The position numbers and the translations under genes were made by a program. DNA of 22,500 nt from Symbiodinium natans (lineage: Eukaryota > Sar > Dinophyceae > Suessiales > Symbiodiniaceae): NCBI GenBank assembly GCA_905221605.1, contig CAJNDS010000125.1:943196-965695 (forward strand), written 5' to 3'. The notes beneath the pieces were generated by a model. It had not been told where the DNA came from and made no database searches. It was given only the letters and a program-made list of their open reading frames with translations. Of the stretch, positions 1-6,519 are shown one piece after another. Within the stretch, counting starts at the first letter, position 1; the number at the start of each line of letters is the position of its first letter.

Positions 1-228
1 CTAAACCCTAAACCCTACACCTTGAACTCTGTTTTCTTTTGAACACCCTAAACCCTAGCCCTAAACCCTAAACCCTACACCTTGAACTCTGTTTTCTTTT
101 GAACACCCTAAACCCTAGCCCTAAACCCTAAACCCTACACCTTGAACTCTGCTTTCTTTTGAACACCCTAAACCCTAGCCCTAAACCCTAAACCCTACAC
201 CTTGAACTCTGCTTTCTTTTGAACAGCC
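1..228 (+). repeat. 60-bp minisatellite with embedded telomeric units
   Basis: Four head-to-tail copies (the last one cut) of a unit of exactly 60 bases begin at 1, 61, 121 and 181. Each unit has CCCTAAA-type heptamers plus a non-telomeric core (CACCTTGAACTCTG, then TTTCTTTTGAACA). Copies 1-2 carry GTTTTCTTTT and copies 3-4 carry GCTTTCTTTT, so the array grew by amplifying at least two variants. It continues off the left edge. Confidence 0.97.
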
Positions 229-348
229 TTTTCGGGAAGCTATCGGGATTAGGACGCCGTGGCCGGAGCTCCCGCGTACAACTTTACGGGGCTTCTGCCG
301 GCCTATAACACGCCTTGCTGGCGGAGATTGAAAATGGGGGGCATCTTG
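229..348 (+). other. C-to-G unique island, weak exon candidate
   Basis: Unique GC-rich island between the minisatellite and the first G-strand array. One forward frame is open from just after an in-frame TAG near 270 and reads VAGAPAYNFTGLLPAYN and on into the array. A second forward frame is open from about 222 to a TGA near 331. No product is recognised and the frame cannot be chosen from the sequence. Confidence 0.3.
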
Positions 349-467
349 GGGTTTAGGGTTTAGGGTTTAGGGTTTAGGGTTTGGGGTTTGGGGTTTAGGG
401 TTTAGGGTTTAGGGTTTAAGGTTTAGGGTTTGGGGTTTAGGGTTTAAGGTTTAGGGTTTAGGGTTTT
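349..467 (+). repeat. G-strand telomeric array
   Basis: TTTAGGG units with TTTGGGG and TTTAAGG variants, ending in a T-rich stretch (GGTTTGGTTTTTCGGG). Confidence 0.95.
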
Positions 468-841
468 TTGGTTTGGTTTTTCGGGCAATTTGGAGCTGAT
501 GTTTTTCGTTTCTGAGGGTGATGGGTCTTTTTGTTGGTGTTGAGGGCTTTCGCGGCCGAGGGGCTTTCGTGTATGGTTTAGGGGGGGGGGGTTCGGGTTT
601 AGGGTTTGGTTTTTTGGTTCAAATTGCTTGTTTTGTGGTAAATGTGGGTGCTTGCTTTGTGGTGAAGGACCATATCATAGGTTCATCCGGGGATTGGGGA
701 GCCCTACACTCTTTGCCCTATATATCTTTGGTGCTCGTGTTTTTTAGGATTTGGGGCTGAGGCTTTAGGCTGTTTAAGGTTTAAGGCTCCAGGGCTTTTT
801 GGGCTCAAGGTGTGCGGAACTCGAAACCTTTGTAAGGCCCA
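468..841 (+). other. Degenerate G/T-rich spacer, no supported gene
   Basis: A G-to-C spacer with decayed TTTAGGG words, a G run near 581-591 and an 80-codon forward open frame (518-760). Its composition (GFRGRGAF, GLGGGGSGLGFGF) comes largely from decayed G-strand repeats, so I do not call a protein. The 650-760 part is more ordinary sequence, but no motif is recognised. Confidence 0.6.
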
Positions 842-843
842 GC

Positions 844-902
844 ACCCTAAACCCTAAACCCTAAACCCTCAACCCTCAACCCTCAACCCTAAACCCTAAA
901 CC
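844..902 (+). repeat. C-strand telomeric array
   Basis: About eight CCCTAAA units, three of them CCCTCAA variants, arranged together in the middle. Confidence 0.95.
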
Positions 903-954
903 GCTGCACGAATCCCTGTCCCAGCTACGGAGAGCAGGGTGCAGGGCTCATCAG
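903..954 (+). other. C-to-G island, exon candidate
   Basis: Short island open in one forward frame (PLHESLSQLRRAGCRAHQ). It contains possible acceptors CCCAG (ends 924) and GCAG (ends 937) and a TCAG/GTTTTT donor at 954/955, directly before a G-strand array. Product unknown. Confidence 0.3.
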
Positions 955-963
955 GTTTTTTTT

Positions 964-1044
964 GGGGTTTAGGGTTTAGGGTTTAGGGTCTGGGGTTTGG
1001 GGTTCAGGGTTTAGGGTTTAGGGTTTAGGGTTTAGGGTTTAGGG
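964..1044 (+). repeat. G-strand telomeric array
   Basis: About eleven units; the first few are TTTAGGG/TCTGGGG/TTCAGGG variants and the last six are perfect. Confidence 0.95.
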
Positions 1045-1153
1045 AAGAGAAGTCAGTTGCCTGTGACGTCACGGAAAGGTCCGGAGTGCCTGGAAACTCC
1101 GCTGCCTTGTGTGAGGGTACTTCGGGACTTTGCCCCCCGCGTGCGCTTCGGAA
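1045..1153 (+). other. G-to-C spacer, nothing recognised
   Basis: Unique spacer between a G-array and a C-array. It holds a TGACGTCA palindrome (near 1063) but no convincing open frame. Confidence 0.6.
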
Positions 1154-1249
1154 CCCCTAAACCCTAAACCCTAAACCCTAAACCCTAAACCCTAAACCCT
1201 AAACCCTAAACCCTAAACCCTAAACCCTAAACCCTAAACCCTAAACCCT
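1154..1249 (+). repeat. C-strand telomeric array, near-perfect
   Basis: About thirteen CCCTAAA units without substitutions. Confidence 0.97.
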
Positions 1250-1286
1250 CCTGACGGTAGAGGCTGACCTAGGCCTTTGCGCACAG

Positions 1287-1322
1287 TGGAACCCCCAGCG
1301 ACACTCCGAAGCCCTTTTTAGG
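1287..1322 (+). other. C-to-G island, exon candidate
   Basis: After a plausible acceptor (CCTTTGCGCACAG, ends 1286) the frame WNPQRHSEALF is open up to the following G-array, whose first GT could serve as donor. Too short to identify. Confidence 0.25.
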
Positions 1323-1398
1323 GTTTAGGGTTTAGGGTTTAGGGTTTAGGGTTTAGGGTTTAGGGTTTAGGGTTTAGGGTTTAGGGTTTAGGGTTTAG
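1318..1398 (+). repeat. G-strand telomeric array, near-perfect
   Basis: About eleven and a half perfect TTTAGGG units. Together with the 1154-1249 array it forms a long inverted repeat around a loop of about 68 bp. Confidence 0.97.
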
Positions 1399-1523
1399 TC
1401 ATGTAAACCCGTAATCCTCACAGCAATTGCGAGCTCTCTGAAAGATGTTCTCTTCTTGGGCACCCGAAGTACCAGTACCAGGCGTGTATGCCAGGAAACA
1501 AGGCTCGAATGCCTAGTAGTCGT
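1399..1523 (+). other. G-to-C spacer, nothing recognised
   Basis: Unique spacer with a tandem AGTACCAGTACCAG motif near 1469 and no convincing coding frame. Confidence 0.6.
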
Positions 1524-1725
1524 ACCCTAAACCCCAAGCCCACCAAACCCTAAGCCTCGAGGCCCAAACTCTGTGGTTCCCTAAACCCCCTAAACTCCCT
1601 AAAATCCCTCAACTCTCCAAACCCCATAAACCCTAAATTCCCTAAATCCCCCTAAACCCTAAACCCTAGCCCTATACCAAACCCTAAACCCCAAACCCTA
1701 AACCCTAAATTCCCTAAAGCCCCCC
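1524..1725 (+). repeat. Degenerate C-strand telomeric tract
   Basis: Decayed CCCTAAA words (CCCTAAACCCC, CCCTAAATTCC, CCCCATAAA) with many insertions and substitutions, so probably older than the perfect arrays nearby. Confidence 0.9.
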
Positions 1726-1797
1726 TTTGACAACCGATCACGCTCCAGGCTCAACGATCTTGCGACCATCCTCAACCCAGGCCCAGCCCCTTTAAGG
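1726..1797 (+). CDS. Candidate exon, unknown product
   Basis: C-to-G island, open as FDNRSRSRLNDLATILNPGP and then APLR up to the G-rich border. An acceptor (CGCTCCAG, ends 1748) would leave LNDLATILNPGPAPLR. The possible donor is AAGG/GTTTC at 1797/1798. No family is recognised. Confidence 0.35.
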
Positions 1798-1848
1798 GTT
1801 TCGGGTTTAGGCTGAGGGGCCCCTGCACTCCCTAAACCCTCAACCCAG

Positions 1849-2017
1849 GTGGGGAGGGGGTTCAAAGGGCATCACTGCCATGGTCCAAACCACTACCTTG
1901 GAGCCTGGGCTAGAATCGTGACAAGATGTGATGATGACACTTTAGTTGTTGCCGTCATGCTCGACGGGACCGTGTCCTCCATGATTCTGTTCAGAATGAC
2001 TTGGCGGAGGCCACTGG
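1849..2017 (+). CDS. Candidate exon, unknown soluble protein
   Basis: One of the better exon candidates. An acceptor in CTCAACCCAG ends at 1848, the frame is then open for 169 bases, and a GG/GTAAAT donor follows at 2017/2018. The frame would otherwise run to a TAG at 2041. The peptide contains GFKGHHCHGPNHYLGAW, ARIVTRCDDDTLVVAVMLDG and TVSSMILFRMTWRRPLG, with alternating hydrophobic and charged residues typical of a folded protein and unlike translated repeat. Left neighbour is a short C-strand block (1827-1846) and right neighbour is decayed G-strand DNA. Family not recognised; internal exon of an unidentified gene is the best reading. Confidence 0.45.
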
Positions 2018-2100
2018 GTAAATTCTCAGAAACTAGGGTCTAGGTGTTGGGTTTTAGGGCGTGGGGTCTTTAAGATGAAGTCTGAAACTGTAAAGCCTTG

Positions 2101-2160
2101 AACCCTAAACCCTAAACCCTTAAACCCCATAGGGTTGAGGGTTTAAAGGTCCTTTAGGCT
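2101..2160 (+). repeat. Short back-to-back C- and G-strand blocks
   Basis: Four CCCTAAA-type units (2101-2128) are followed immediately by degenerate GGGTTGAGGGTTTAAAGG. The two strands meet with almost no loop, which makes a small palindrome. Confidence 0.85.
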
Positions 2161-2258
2161 CTTAGACACGGCCACGAACCACACGACGTGGAAGCGTTTT
2201 TCTTCCTGACGTCAACTTGGTGGTGCCCCAGGTTGTCACATCCCTGACAGAGCAGCAG
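2161..2258 (+). other. C-to-G island, exon candidate with ambiguous frame
   Basis: Two forward frames are open: one contains FLPDVNLVVPQVVTSLTEQQ and reaches the G-array, the other contains HGHEPHDVEAFFFLTS. A GGTGCCCCAG acceptor near 2231 would favour the first. No product recognised. Confidence 0.3.
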
Positions 2259-2338
2259 TTTAGGGTTTCTAGGTTACTAGGGTTTAGAGTCTAGGGTTCA
2301 GGGTTTAGGCTTTCGGGTTTAGGCTTTAGGGTTTGAGG
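2259..2338 (+). repeat. Degenerate G-strand telomeric tract
   Basis: TTTAGGG words broken by CTAGGTTACTAGG and TCTAGGG variants. Confidence 0.88.
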
Positions 2339-2381
2339 TTGTGTACGTGGCCCAACACTTCTATTTCCCAATCTTCCCGAA

Positions 2382-2562
2382 ACCCTGAATCCTAAATAAC
2401 TTAACCCGAAACACTAAGCCCTAAGCCCAAACCCTCTAAACCCTAAACCCCAGACCCCAAACCCCAAACCCTAAACCCTGAACCTCCTAAACCTCTTAAA
2501 CCCGCAGCCCCAAACCCCTAAACCCCAAACCCTAAACCCTCAACCCTAAACCCTAAACCCTA
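2382..2562 (+). repeat. Degenerate C-strand telomeric tract
   Basis: Mixed CCCTAAA, CCCCAAA, CCCCAGA and CCTCTTAAA words, becoming regular at the right end (2522-2562). Confidence 0.9.
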
Positions 2563-2668
2563 GAATGCACACCAGGGGTCTGATTGCCCAGGGTCGAGTT
2601 TCCTCACATCCCTGAATTCCATCATCGCGCGAACGCCGCCACCTTAGATTCACAAGCTCGCAACTTCA
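2563..2668 (+). other. C-to-G island, coding potential unclear
   Basis: Contains short open frames (GSDCPGSSFLTSLNSIIART after ACACCAG; another open for about 50 bases at the right end). None spans the island. Confidence 0.3.
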
Positions 2669-2779
2669 GGGTTTAGGGTTTAGGGTGTAGGGTTAAACCC
2701 TATAGGGTTTAGGGTTTAGGGTTTTGGGTTTTGGGTTTAGGGTTTTGGGTTTAGGGTTTAGGGTTTAGGTTTAGGGTGT
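2669..2779 (+). repeat. G-strand telomeric array with internal palindrome
   Basis: TTTAGGG and TTTTGGG units. A small inversion, TTAAACCCTATAGGGTTT, lies near 2693-2710. Confidence 0.93.
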
Positions 2780-2857
2780 AATTACTAGGTTGCCCCCAAG
2801 AAAGGGAAAAAAGGGCACCACTGGGCATCCTAGCGCAATAGGGTCTTGGATACCTAG
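2780..2857 (+). other. G-to-C spacer, nothing recognised
   Basis: Purine-rich unique spacer (AAGAAAGGGAAAAAAGGG near 2799) without a convincing reading frame. Confidence 0.6.
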
Positions 2858-2923
2858 ACCCTAAACCCTAAACCCTAAACCCTAAACCCTAAACCCTAAA
2901 CCCTAAACCCTAAACCCTAAACC
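2858..2923 (+). repeat. C-strand telomeric array, perfect
   Basis: More than nine perfect CCCTAAA units. Confidence 0.96.
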
Positions 2924-2951
2924 GCAGTGTTTAAGACCCCTACCTGCCCAG

Positions 2952-3020
2952 ACTCAAGCTCGCAAGCCCTCGATCCAATCATTCCCAATAGAACAGCCCA
3001 GTACCCATATTACAATGAGG
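2952..3020 (+). CDS. Candidate exon, unknown product
   Basis: A CTACCTGCCCAG acceptor ends at 2951; 23 codons follow (TQARKPSIQSFPIEQPSTH, then ITMR) to an AGG/GTTTAG junction in which the GT belongs to the first repeat of the following G-array. The frame meets a TAG only two codons into that array. The peptide is polar and proline-containing and matches no family I know. Confidence 0.4.
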
Positions 3021-3066
3021 GTTTAGGGTTTAGGGTTTAGGGTTTAGGGTTTAGGGTTTAGGGTTT
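3021..3066 (+). repeat. G-strand telomeric array, perfect
   Basis: Six to seven perfect units. Confidence 0.95.
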
Positions 3067-3177
3067 CCCTTTTGGGGGTCGGTTATTTCCATAAAAGGAA
3101 CCACTGGTCAACCTATGCTAGTTAATTTTGGAGAGGGAATCGTATTTGAACCAGCGGAGGGGTTGTTTTGTTGTCAG

Positions 3178-3235
3178 GAGTTTCTGAGTCCCGTATCACC
3201 AATGTTCAGGACATCACACGCTTCTCGAAAAGCTG
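3178..3235 (+). CDS. Small conventional exon in a G-to-C spacer
   Basis: The clearest pair of consensus splice sites in the window: a T-rich acceptor (GGTTGTTTTGTTGTCAG, ends 3177) and a GTGAGT donor starting at 3236, around 58 bases. Phase 0 reads EFLSPVSPMFRTSHASRKAG. The surrounding 3067-3319 is AT-richer and otherwise intron-like. This exon does not touch telomeric DNA, unlike the C-to-G islands. Product not recognised. Confidence 0.45.
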
Positions 3236-3319
3236 GTGAGTTCTGCTCGTAAGCACCTGAACTGTAGACACCTTCTAATATTCTGTGTTCCTCAACATTG
3301 TATAGCACTCAAGGGAATC

Positions 3320-3411
3320 CCCCTAAACCCTAAACCCTAAACCCCAAACCCGACACCCTAAACCCTAAACCCTAAACCCTAAACCCTAAACCCTAAACCC
3401 TAAACCCTAAA
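3320..3411 (+). repeat. C-strand telomeric array
   Basis: About twelve units, the first few with CCCCAAA and CCCGACA variants, the rest perfect. Confidence 0.96.
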
Positions 3412-3487
3412 CGAGCTGAACAGGGAGGACATTCAGCTGGCCGTGAACCTTGCGAGTGGCACAATCGGCGCGCTGGAGGTTTCGAGG
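3412..3487 (+). CDS. Candidate exon, unknown product
   Basis: C-to-G island open as ELNREDIQLAVNLASGTIGA, then LEVSR. GAACAG (ends 3423) or ATTCAG (ends 3436) could be the acceptor and AGG/GTGTAG (3487/3488) the donor. The GC-rich third positions (CTG, GCC, GTG, GGC, GCG) look like real coding sequence. Family not recognised. Confidence 0.42.
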
Positions 3488-3489
3488 GT

Positions 3490-3593
3490 GTAGGGTTTAG
3501 GGTTTAGGGTTCAGGGTTCAGGGTTTAGGGTTTAGGGTGTGGGGTTTAGGGTTTAGGGTTTAGGGTTTAGGGTTTAGGGTTCAGGGTTAGGGT
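3490..3593 (+). repeat. G-strand telomeric array
   Basis: TTTAGGG with TTCAGGG and TGTGGGG variants, ending against a 17-base C run (3594-3610). Confidence 0.95.
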
Positions 3594-3632
3594 TCCCCCC
3601 CCCCCCCCCCTCCTGCCCGCACCCCCGCGCAG

Positions 3633-3661
3633 TGGTGGAACTTCTGGACTGGGACTTTCTG
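3633..3661 (+). other. Short exon candidate after a poly-C tract
   Basis: A strongly pyrimidine-rich stretch including the C run leads to CCCGCGCAG (ends 3632), followed by a frame VELLDWDFL and a G/GTTTAG border. Very short and speculative. Confidence 0.25.
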
Positions 3662-3720
3662 GTTTAGGATTTAGGGTTTAGGGTTTAGGGTTTCGGGTTT
3701 AGGCGTTTAGGGTTCTCGGT
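3662..3720 (+). repeat. G-strand telomeric tract
   Basis: About eight units with TTCGGG and TTAGGC variants, decaying rightwards. From 3721 to 3871 the DNA is decayed G-rich sequence with no supported gene. Confidence 0.88.
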
Positions 3721-3871
3721 TTTACTGTGGAGGGCTTGAGGGCTCAGAGTTTTCAAGGTTTTCGTTTCTTTTTGCTCGAGGTTTTAAAGGGTTTGCTTCA
3801 GTCTTGGGTTTCATGGTTCAGGGTTTGAGGTTTTGGTTGGGATGTTCCCCCCTTTTCCCAAGAGTCCTTCA

Positions 3872-3989
3872 TACAGGGTGGGGCCCCCTAAGTAGAGTTA
3901 TAAGGGCCCTAAATTGGGTTATAAGGACCCTAAGTTACGTTATAAGTCCCTTAACTACAGTTAGTATAGTAAGGGGGCCCCACCCTGTA
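3872..3989. mobile_element. MITE-like palindrome with TA borders
   Basis: Terminal inverted repeats TACAGGGTGGGGCCCCCTA (3872-3890) and the complement of it (3971-3989) match at 18 of 19 positions. The outermost TA on each side could be a TA target duplication around a CAGGG...CCCTG element, as in Tc1/mariner/pogo-type insertions. The interior has three rough direct repeats of GTTATAAG followed by a CCCTAA-like word. It is 118 bp long with no coding capacity, so it would depend on a transposase elsewhere. Confidence 0.7.
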
Positions 3990-4046
3990 GGGATTATAGT
4001 AAGGACTGTCAGTATAAGGGGAGCATCCCAAGGTTTTGGGTACAAA

Positions 4047-4097
4047 TGTTAGGGCTAGGGTTTAGGATGTAGGGTTTTGGGTTTAGGGTTTAGGGTT
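4047..4097 (+). repeat. G-strand telomeric tract
   Basis: Six or so imperfect units (GCTAGGG, TTTAGGA, TTTTGGG). Confidence 0.85.
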
Positions 4098-4166
4098 CCT
4101 TCCACATGAGTTGTGCCTGAACGGCATTGCGCCTTCATTGCGCCGTCCTCCCGTTCTTTGCAACAG

Positions 4167-4317
4167 ATCTGGAGTTTCGAGTGTAACGGTCCCGTGCGAA
4201 TGCCTGAACGGCTGTGACATCGATGACGTCGCAGGTCTTTTAGATATCGATCTCTCCAAGTTGCCCGCGCATCTTCGCAACCAATTGGTCTTGGGACGGC
4301 CAGCTGCTGCAGGATAA
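4167..4317 (+). CDS. Candidate terminal exon, unknown product
   Basis: A pyrimidine-rich acceptor (CCGTTCTTTGCAACAG, ends 4166) is followed by an open frame to TAA at 4315-4317. The peptide includes SGVSSVTVPCECLNGCDIDD, VAGLLDIDLSKLPAH and LRNQLVLGRPAAAG; its acidic/aliphatic composition is protein-like. The open frame also extends upstream to about 4111. The word GCCTGAACGGC occurs twice (4117 and 4201), a possible local duplication. A reverse-strand frame of similar size overlaps it, so strand is not certain. No family is recognised. Confidence 0.42.
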
Positions 4318-4839
4318 GCACGAGGTGCCCATCAAACCTTTGGGCCCGGGGCGGACACGTGAGCTACAATTGATATCCCGATATGTCGGGCGAAAGGCTC
4401 CAAAGCATCTCGCCACCACTTAACCCTCCCCCCCCCCCCCCGAAAAAATGGAATCAAGCAAACCGTGATGTCAGTGAAACCTTGTCATGCAATGTTGATA
4501 AGTTCATGTGCTGGTGCTTTCCTGTTGTTTTTCTCTTCCAGTAACTAATATAACCCCTCTGCCCTCCCAACCATAATTGGACAGGCACCTCTCCAGCCCC
4601 TAAAGTCTGCTTTCATCTCTCCCAAGCTCGTTTCATCTTGTTCTCCCCCTATTCCACAGGTTTGACTTCAACCCCTTCCCCCCTCCCCCCCACCCCCCTC
4701 CATCAGTACCACCCCTCCCCCCCCACCCCCCAAGTAGACAGGTCCAAACCCTCCCCCCCACCCACCCGAAGTCGAAGCCCCCCGCCCACCCGCCACTTAG
4801 TAACCCCCCCATTTAGACAGGTTTGGCTCCACCCCCAAA
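4318..4839 (+). other. Pyrimidine-rich unique region with splice-acceptor-like sites
   Basis: Holds a 14-base C run near 4428, a long CT tract ending TTTTTCTCTTCCAG (4541), and another CCTATTCCACAG (ends 4660). After 4670 it is low-complexity C-rich DNA (CCCCCACCCCCC words). The 73-codon forward frame at 4638-4859 is proline/serine-rich low complexity and not called a protein. The CT-AG sites suggest intron ends, but I see no exon after them. Confidence 0.5.
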
Positions 4840-5026
4840 CCCGAAACCTCAAACCCTAAACTCTGAACCCTAAACTTGAACCCTACACCCTAAACCCTAA
4901 ACCCTAAACCCTAAACCCTAAACCCTAAACCCTAAACCCTAAACCCTAAACCCTAAACCCTAAACCCTAAACCCTAAACCCTAAACCCTAAACCCTAAAC
5001 CCTAAACCTAAACCCTAAACCCTAGC
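4840..5026 (+). repeat. C-strand telomeric array, long and mostly perfect
   Basis: The left 50 bases are degenerate; from about 4888 there are some nineteen CCCTAAA units with one six-base unit (CCTAAA) near 5006. It ends beside a 16-base C run at 5031-5046. Confidence 0.97.
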
Positions 5027-5055
5027 TCCGCCCCCCCCCCCCCCCCTCCCTTCAG

Positions 5056-5107
5056 GGTGCAACCTCGATCCCCGCAAGACAGCAGATACAATGTTGAACC
5101 CAGATGC
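5056..5107 (+). CDS. Candidate exon, unknown product
   Basis: The C run plus TCCCTTCAG make a strong pyrimidine/AG acceptor (ends 5055); 52 bases follow to a GTGTGTACG donor at 5108. The frame reads CNLDPRKTADTMLNPDA and without splicing would continue to a TAA supplied by the C-array at 5141. It is unusual in having a C-strand block on its right. Product unknown. Confidence 0.4.
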
Positions 5108-5140
5108 GTGTGTACGCACCTGTGTATACCAACATACACA

Positions 5141-5175
5141 ACCCTAAACCCTAAACCCTAAACCCTAAACCCTAC
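5141..5175 (+). repeat. Short C-strand telomeric block
   Basis: Five perfect CCCTAAA units. Confidence 0.94.
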
Positions 5176-5284
5176 ACATAAATATACTTCTCGATACACG
5201 TATAGATATACATAAGCAGTATGAATATAGATATATAACCCGAGGGGTCCATGCACCTGCATAGTATTTGCTTGGGCCTTGAAG
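5176..5284 (+). other. AT-rich spacer with TATA words
   Basis: Many short ATAxATA words (ATAAATATAC, GTATAGATATAC, ATAGATATATAA). A matching CAAGTATATACTATACGG lies at 5415-5433 beyond the G-array. Nothing coding is seen. Confidence 0.55.
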
Positions 5285-5397
5285 GGGTTTAGGGTTTAGG
5301 GTTTAGGGTTTAGGGTTTGGGGTTTGGGGTTTGGGGTTTGGGGTTTAGGGTTCCGGGTTTGGGGTTTAGGGTTTGGGTTTAGGGTTTAGGGTTTGGG
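5285..5397 (+). repeat. G-strand telomeric array
   Basis: TTTAGGG at the start, then four TTTGGGG units in a row, then mixed. Confidence 0.95.
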
Positions 5398-5487
5398 GAA
5401 CCTTCTTTGGGGCCCAAGTATATACTATACGGATACATGGACTGTTTGGGGAAAGCAGACAATGCACATCTATACTAGACGGTATTA

Positions 5488-5632
5488 CCCCTAACCCTAA
5501 ACCCTAAACCCTAAACCCTAAACCCGAAACCCTGAACCCTAAACCCTAAACCCTAAACCCCAAACCCTAAACCCTAAACCCTAAACCCTAAACCCTAAAC
5601 CCTAAACCCTAAACCCTAAACCCTAAACCCTA
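5488..5632 (+). repeat. C-strand telomeric array
   Basis: About twenty units; CCCGAAA, CCCTGAA and CCCCAAA variants sit in the left half and the right half is perfect. Confidence 0.96.
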
Positions 5633-5659
5633 TCGGAACCCACGCCGCGCCCCTTGCAG

Positions 5660-5723
5660 GCCATGATGAACAACCCGCTCAACATCGGCCCGGACTCCAA
5701 GTCGCCGACTTCGGGGCTTTCGG
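5660..5723 (+). CDS. Candidate exon, unknown product
   Basis: CGCGCCCCTTGCAG acceptor (ends 5659), then AMMNNPLNIGPDSKSPTSGL in phase 0, to a CGG/GTTTAG junction (5723/5724) whose GT is part of the following G-array. The GC-rich codon choice (AAC, CCG, CTC, ATC, GGC) is coding-like. It could hold a start Met (two ATGs at 5663-5668). No family recognised. Confidence 0.42.
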
Positions 5724-5868
5724 GTTTAGGGTTTAGGGTTTAGGGCTAGGGTTTAGGGTTTAGGGTTTAGGGTTTAGGGTTTAGGGGTTAGGGTTTAGGG
5801 TTTAGGGTTTAGGGTTTAGGGTTTAGGGCTAGGGTTTAGGGTGTGGGGTTTAGGGTTCAGAAGATTCC
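5722..5868 (+). repeat. G-strand telomeric array
   Basis: About twenty units with three short variants (GCTAGGG twice, one GGTTAGGG). Confidence 0.95.
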
Positions 5869-6330
5869 GGGCTTTAGGGCATTGGGGCTTTGAGGATGTG
5901 GGCTTTAGGGTTCATAGGGTTTAGGGCTTCAGGGATTGGGCTTCATAGGGGTTTAGGGATCTAGGGTTTCGGGGTTGAGGGCTTTAGGGTGCAGGGACTT
6001 CGGGTTCAATTTCTAGGGTTTGGGGATTTAGTGGTTATTAGTGGTTTGGGGATCTGGGTGATTAACATTTCGGTTGTAGGGCGTTTACGTATTTAGGGTT
6101 TAGCGGTTCAGGGCTTCTAGGCCGTTTACGGATTCAGAGCTTTTGTAGGTGCAGGTTTAAGTACAAGTTGAGGGTTAGGGACTTAGGGCTTAGGGCCCAG
6201 CCCAGTCTTTGGAAGATTGGAAATGTTCGGTGTTTAGGGATTTAGGGTGTAGGGTTTAGGCGCACTAGCCGGTTGCAAAATGCGGCAAACCCTGCTGAGG
6301 GCTCAGGGGCTTCAGGGTTTTGGGTTCAGT
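5869..6330 (+). repeat. Highly decayed G-strand tract
   Basis: Widely spaced remnants (GGGTTCATAGGG, GGGATCTAGGG, TTTAGCGG) among G/T-rich sequence. No reading frame is supported. It looks like an old telomeric tract eroded by point mutation. Confidence 0.7.
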
Positions 6331-6489
6331 AAGGGGTATAAGGAGGGACCCCAAGAAGGGACCCATAGTCTTCTTCCCTACATAACCTCTATGTATACCT
6401 TCCATAGTCCCTATATACCTAAGTCGCCCCCCAAATAGCCCATAATTAACCCCTAAGGTCCCTTGTAAGGGTCCCTCCTTTAGTCCCTT
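6331..6489. mobile_element. MITE-like foldback element
   Basis: Outer arms AAGGGGTATAAGGAGGGACCC (6331-6351) and the complement at 6469-6489 agree at 17 of 21 positions, and the homology resumes after a 4-base gap (AAGGGACC, inner arms to about 6364 and from about 6456). The interior is AT-rich. It abuts the reverse-transcriptase fragment and is non-coding. GTTCAG occurs just outside both ends, but that word is also a common repeat variant here. Confidence 0.62.
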
Positions 6490-6519
6490 GAGTTCAGGGT
6501 GTTATGGTTAAGGGTTCAA

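Noticed and set aside
1-228. True chromosome-end telomere at the left edge
   Set aside because: The 60-bp unit is a composite satellite, not pure heptamers, and the window continues with alternating arrays.
518-760. 80-codon forward open frame as a gene
   Set aside because: Start region is decayed G-strand repeat (Gly/Phe-rich), no splice or motif support.
790-812. Relic of the dinoflagellate spliced leader (GGCTTTTTGGGCTCAAGG)
   Set aside because: Only the last part resembles the leader end; an extra G and several mismatches are present, and T/G-rich decayed repeats give such matches easily.
1063-1072. CRE-like TGACGTCA as a regulatory site
   Set aside because: An 8-base palindrome alone is weak evidence, with no promoter or gene start near it.
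4055-4321. Two reverse-strand frames over the 4167-4317 exon candidate
   Set aside because: They end in translated repeat (NPKP words), while the forward frame has an acceptor and protein-like composition. Strand is still not certain.
4638-4859. 73-codon proline/serine-rich forward frame
   Set aside because: C-run low complexity; open because runs of C contain no stops.
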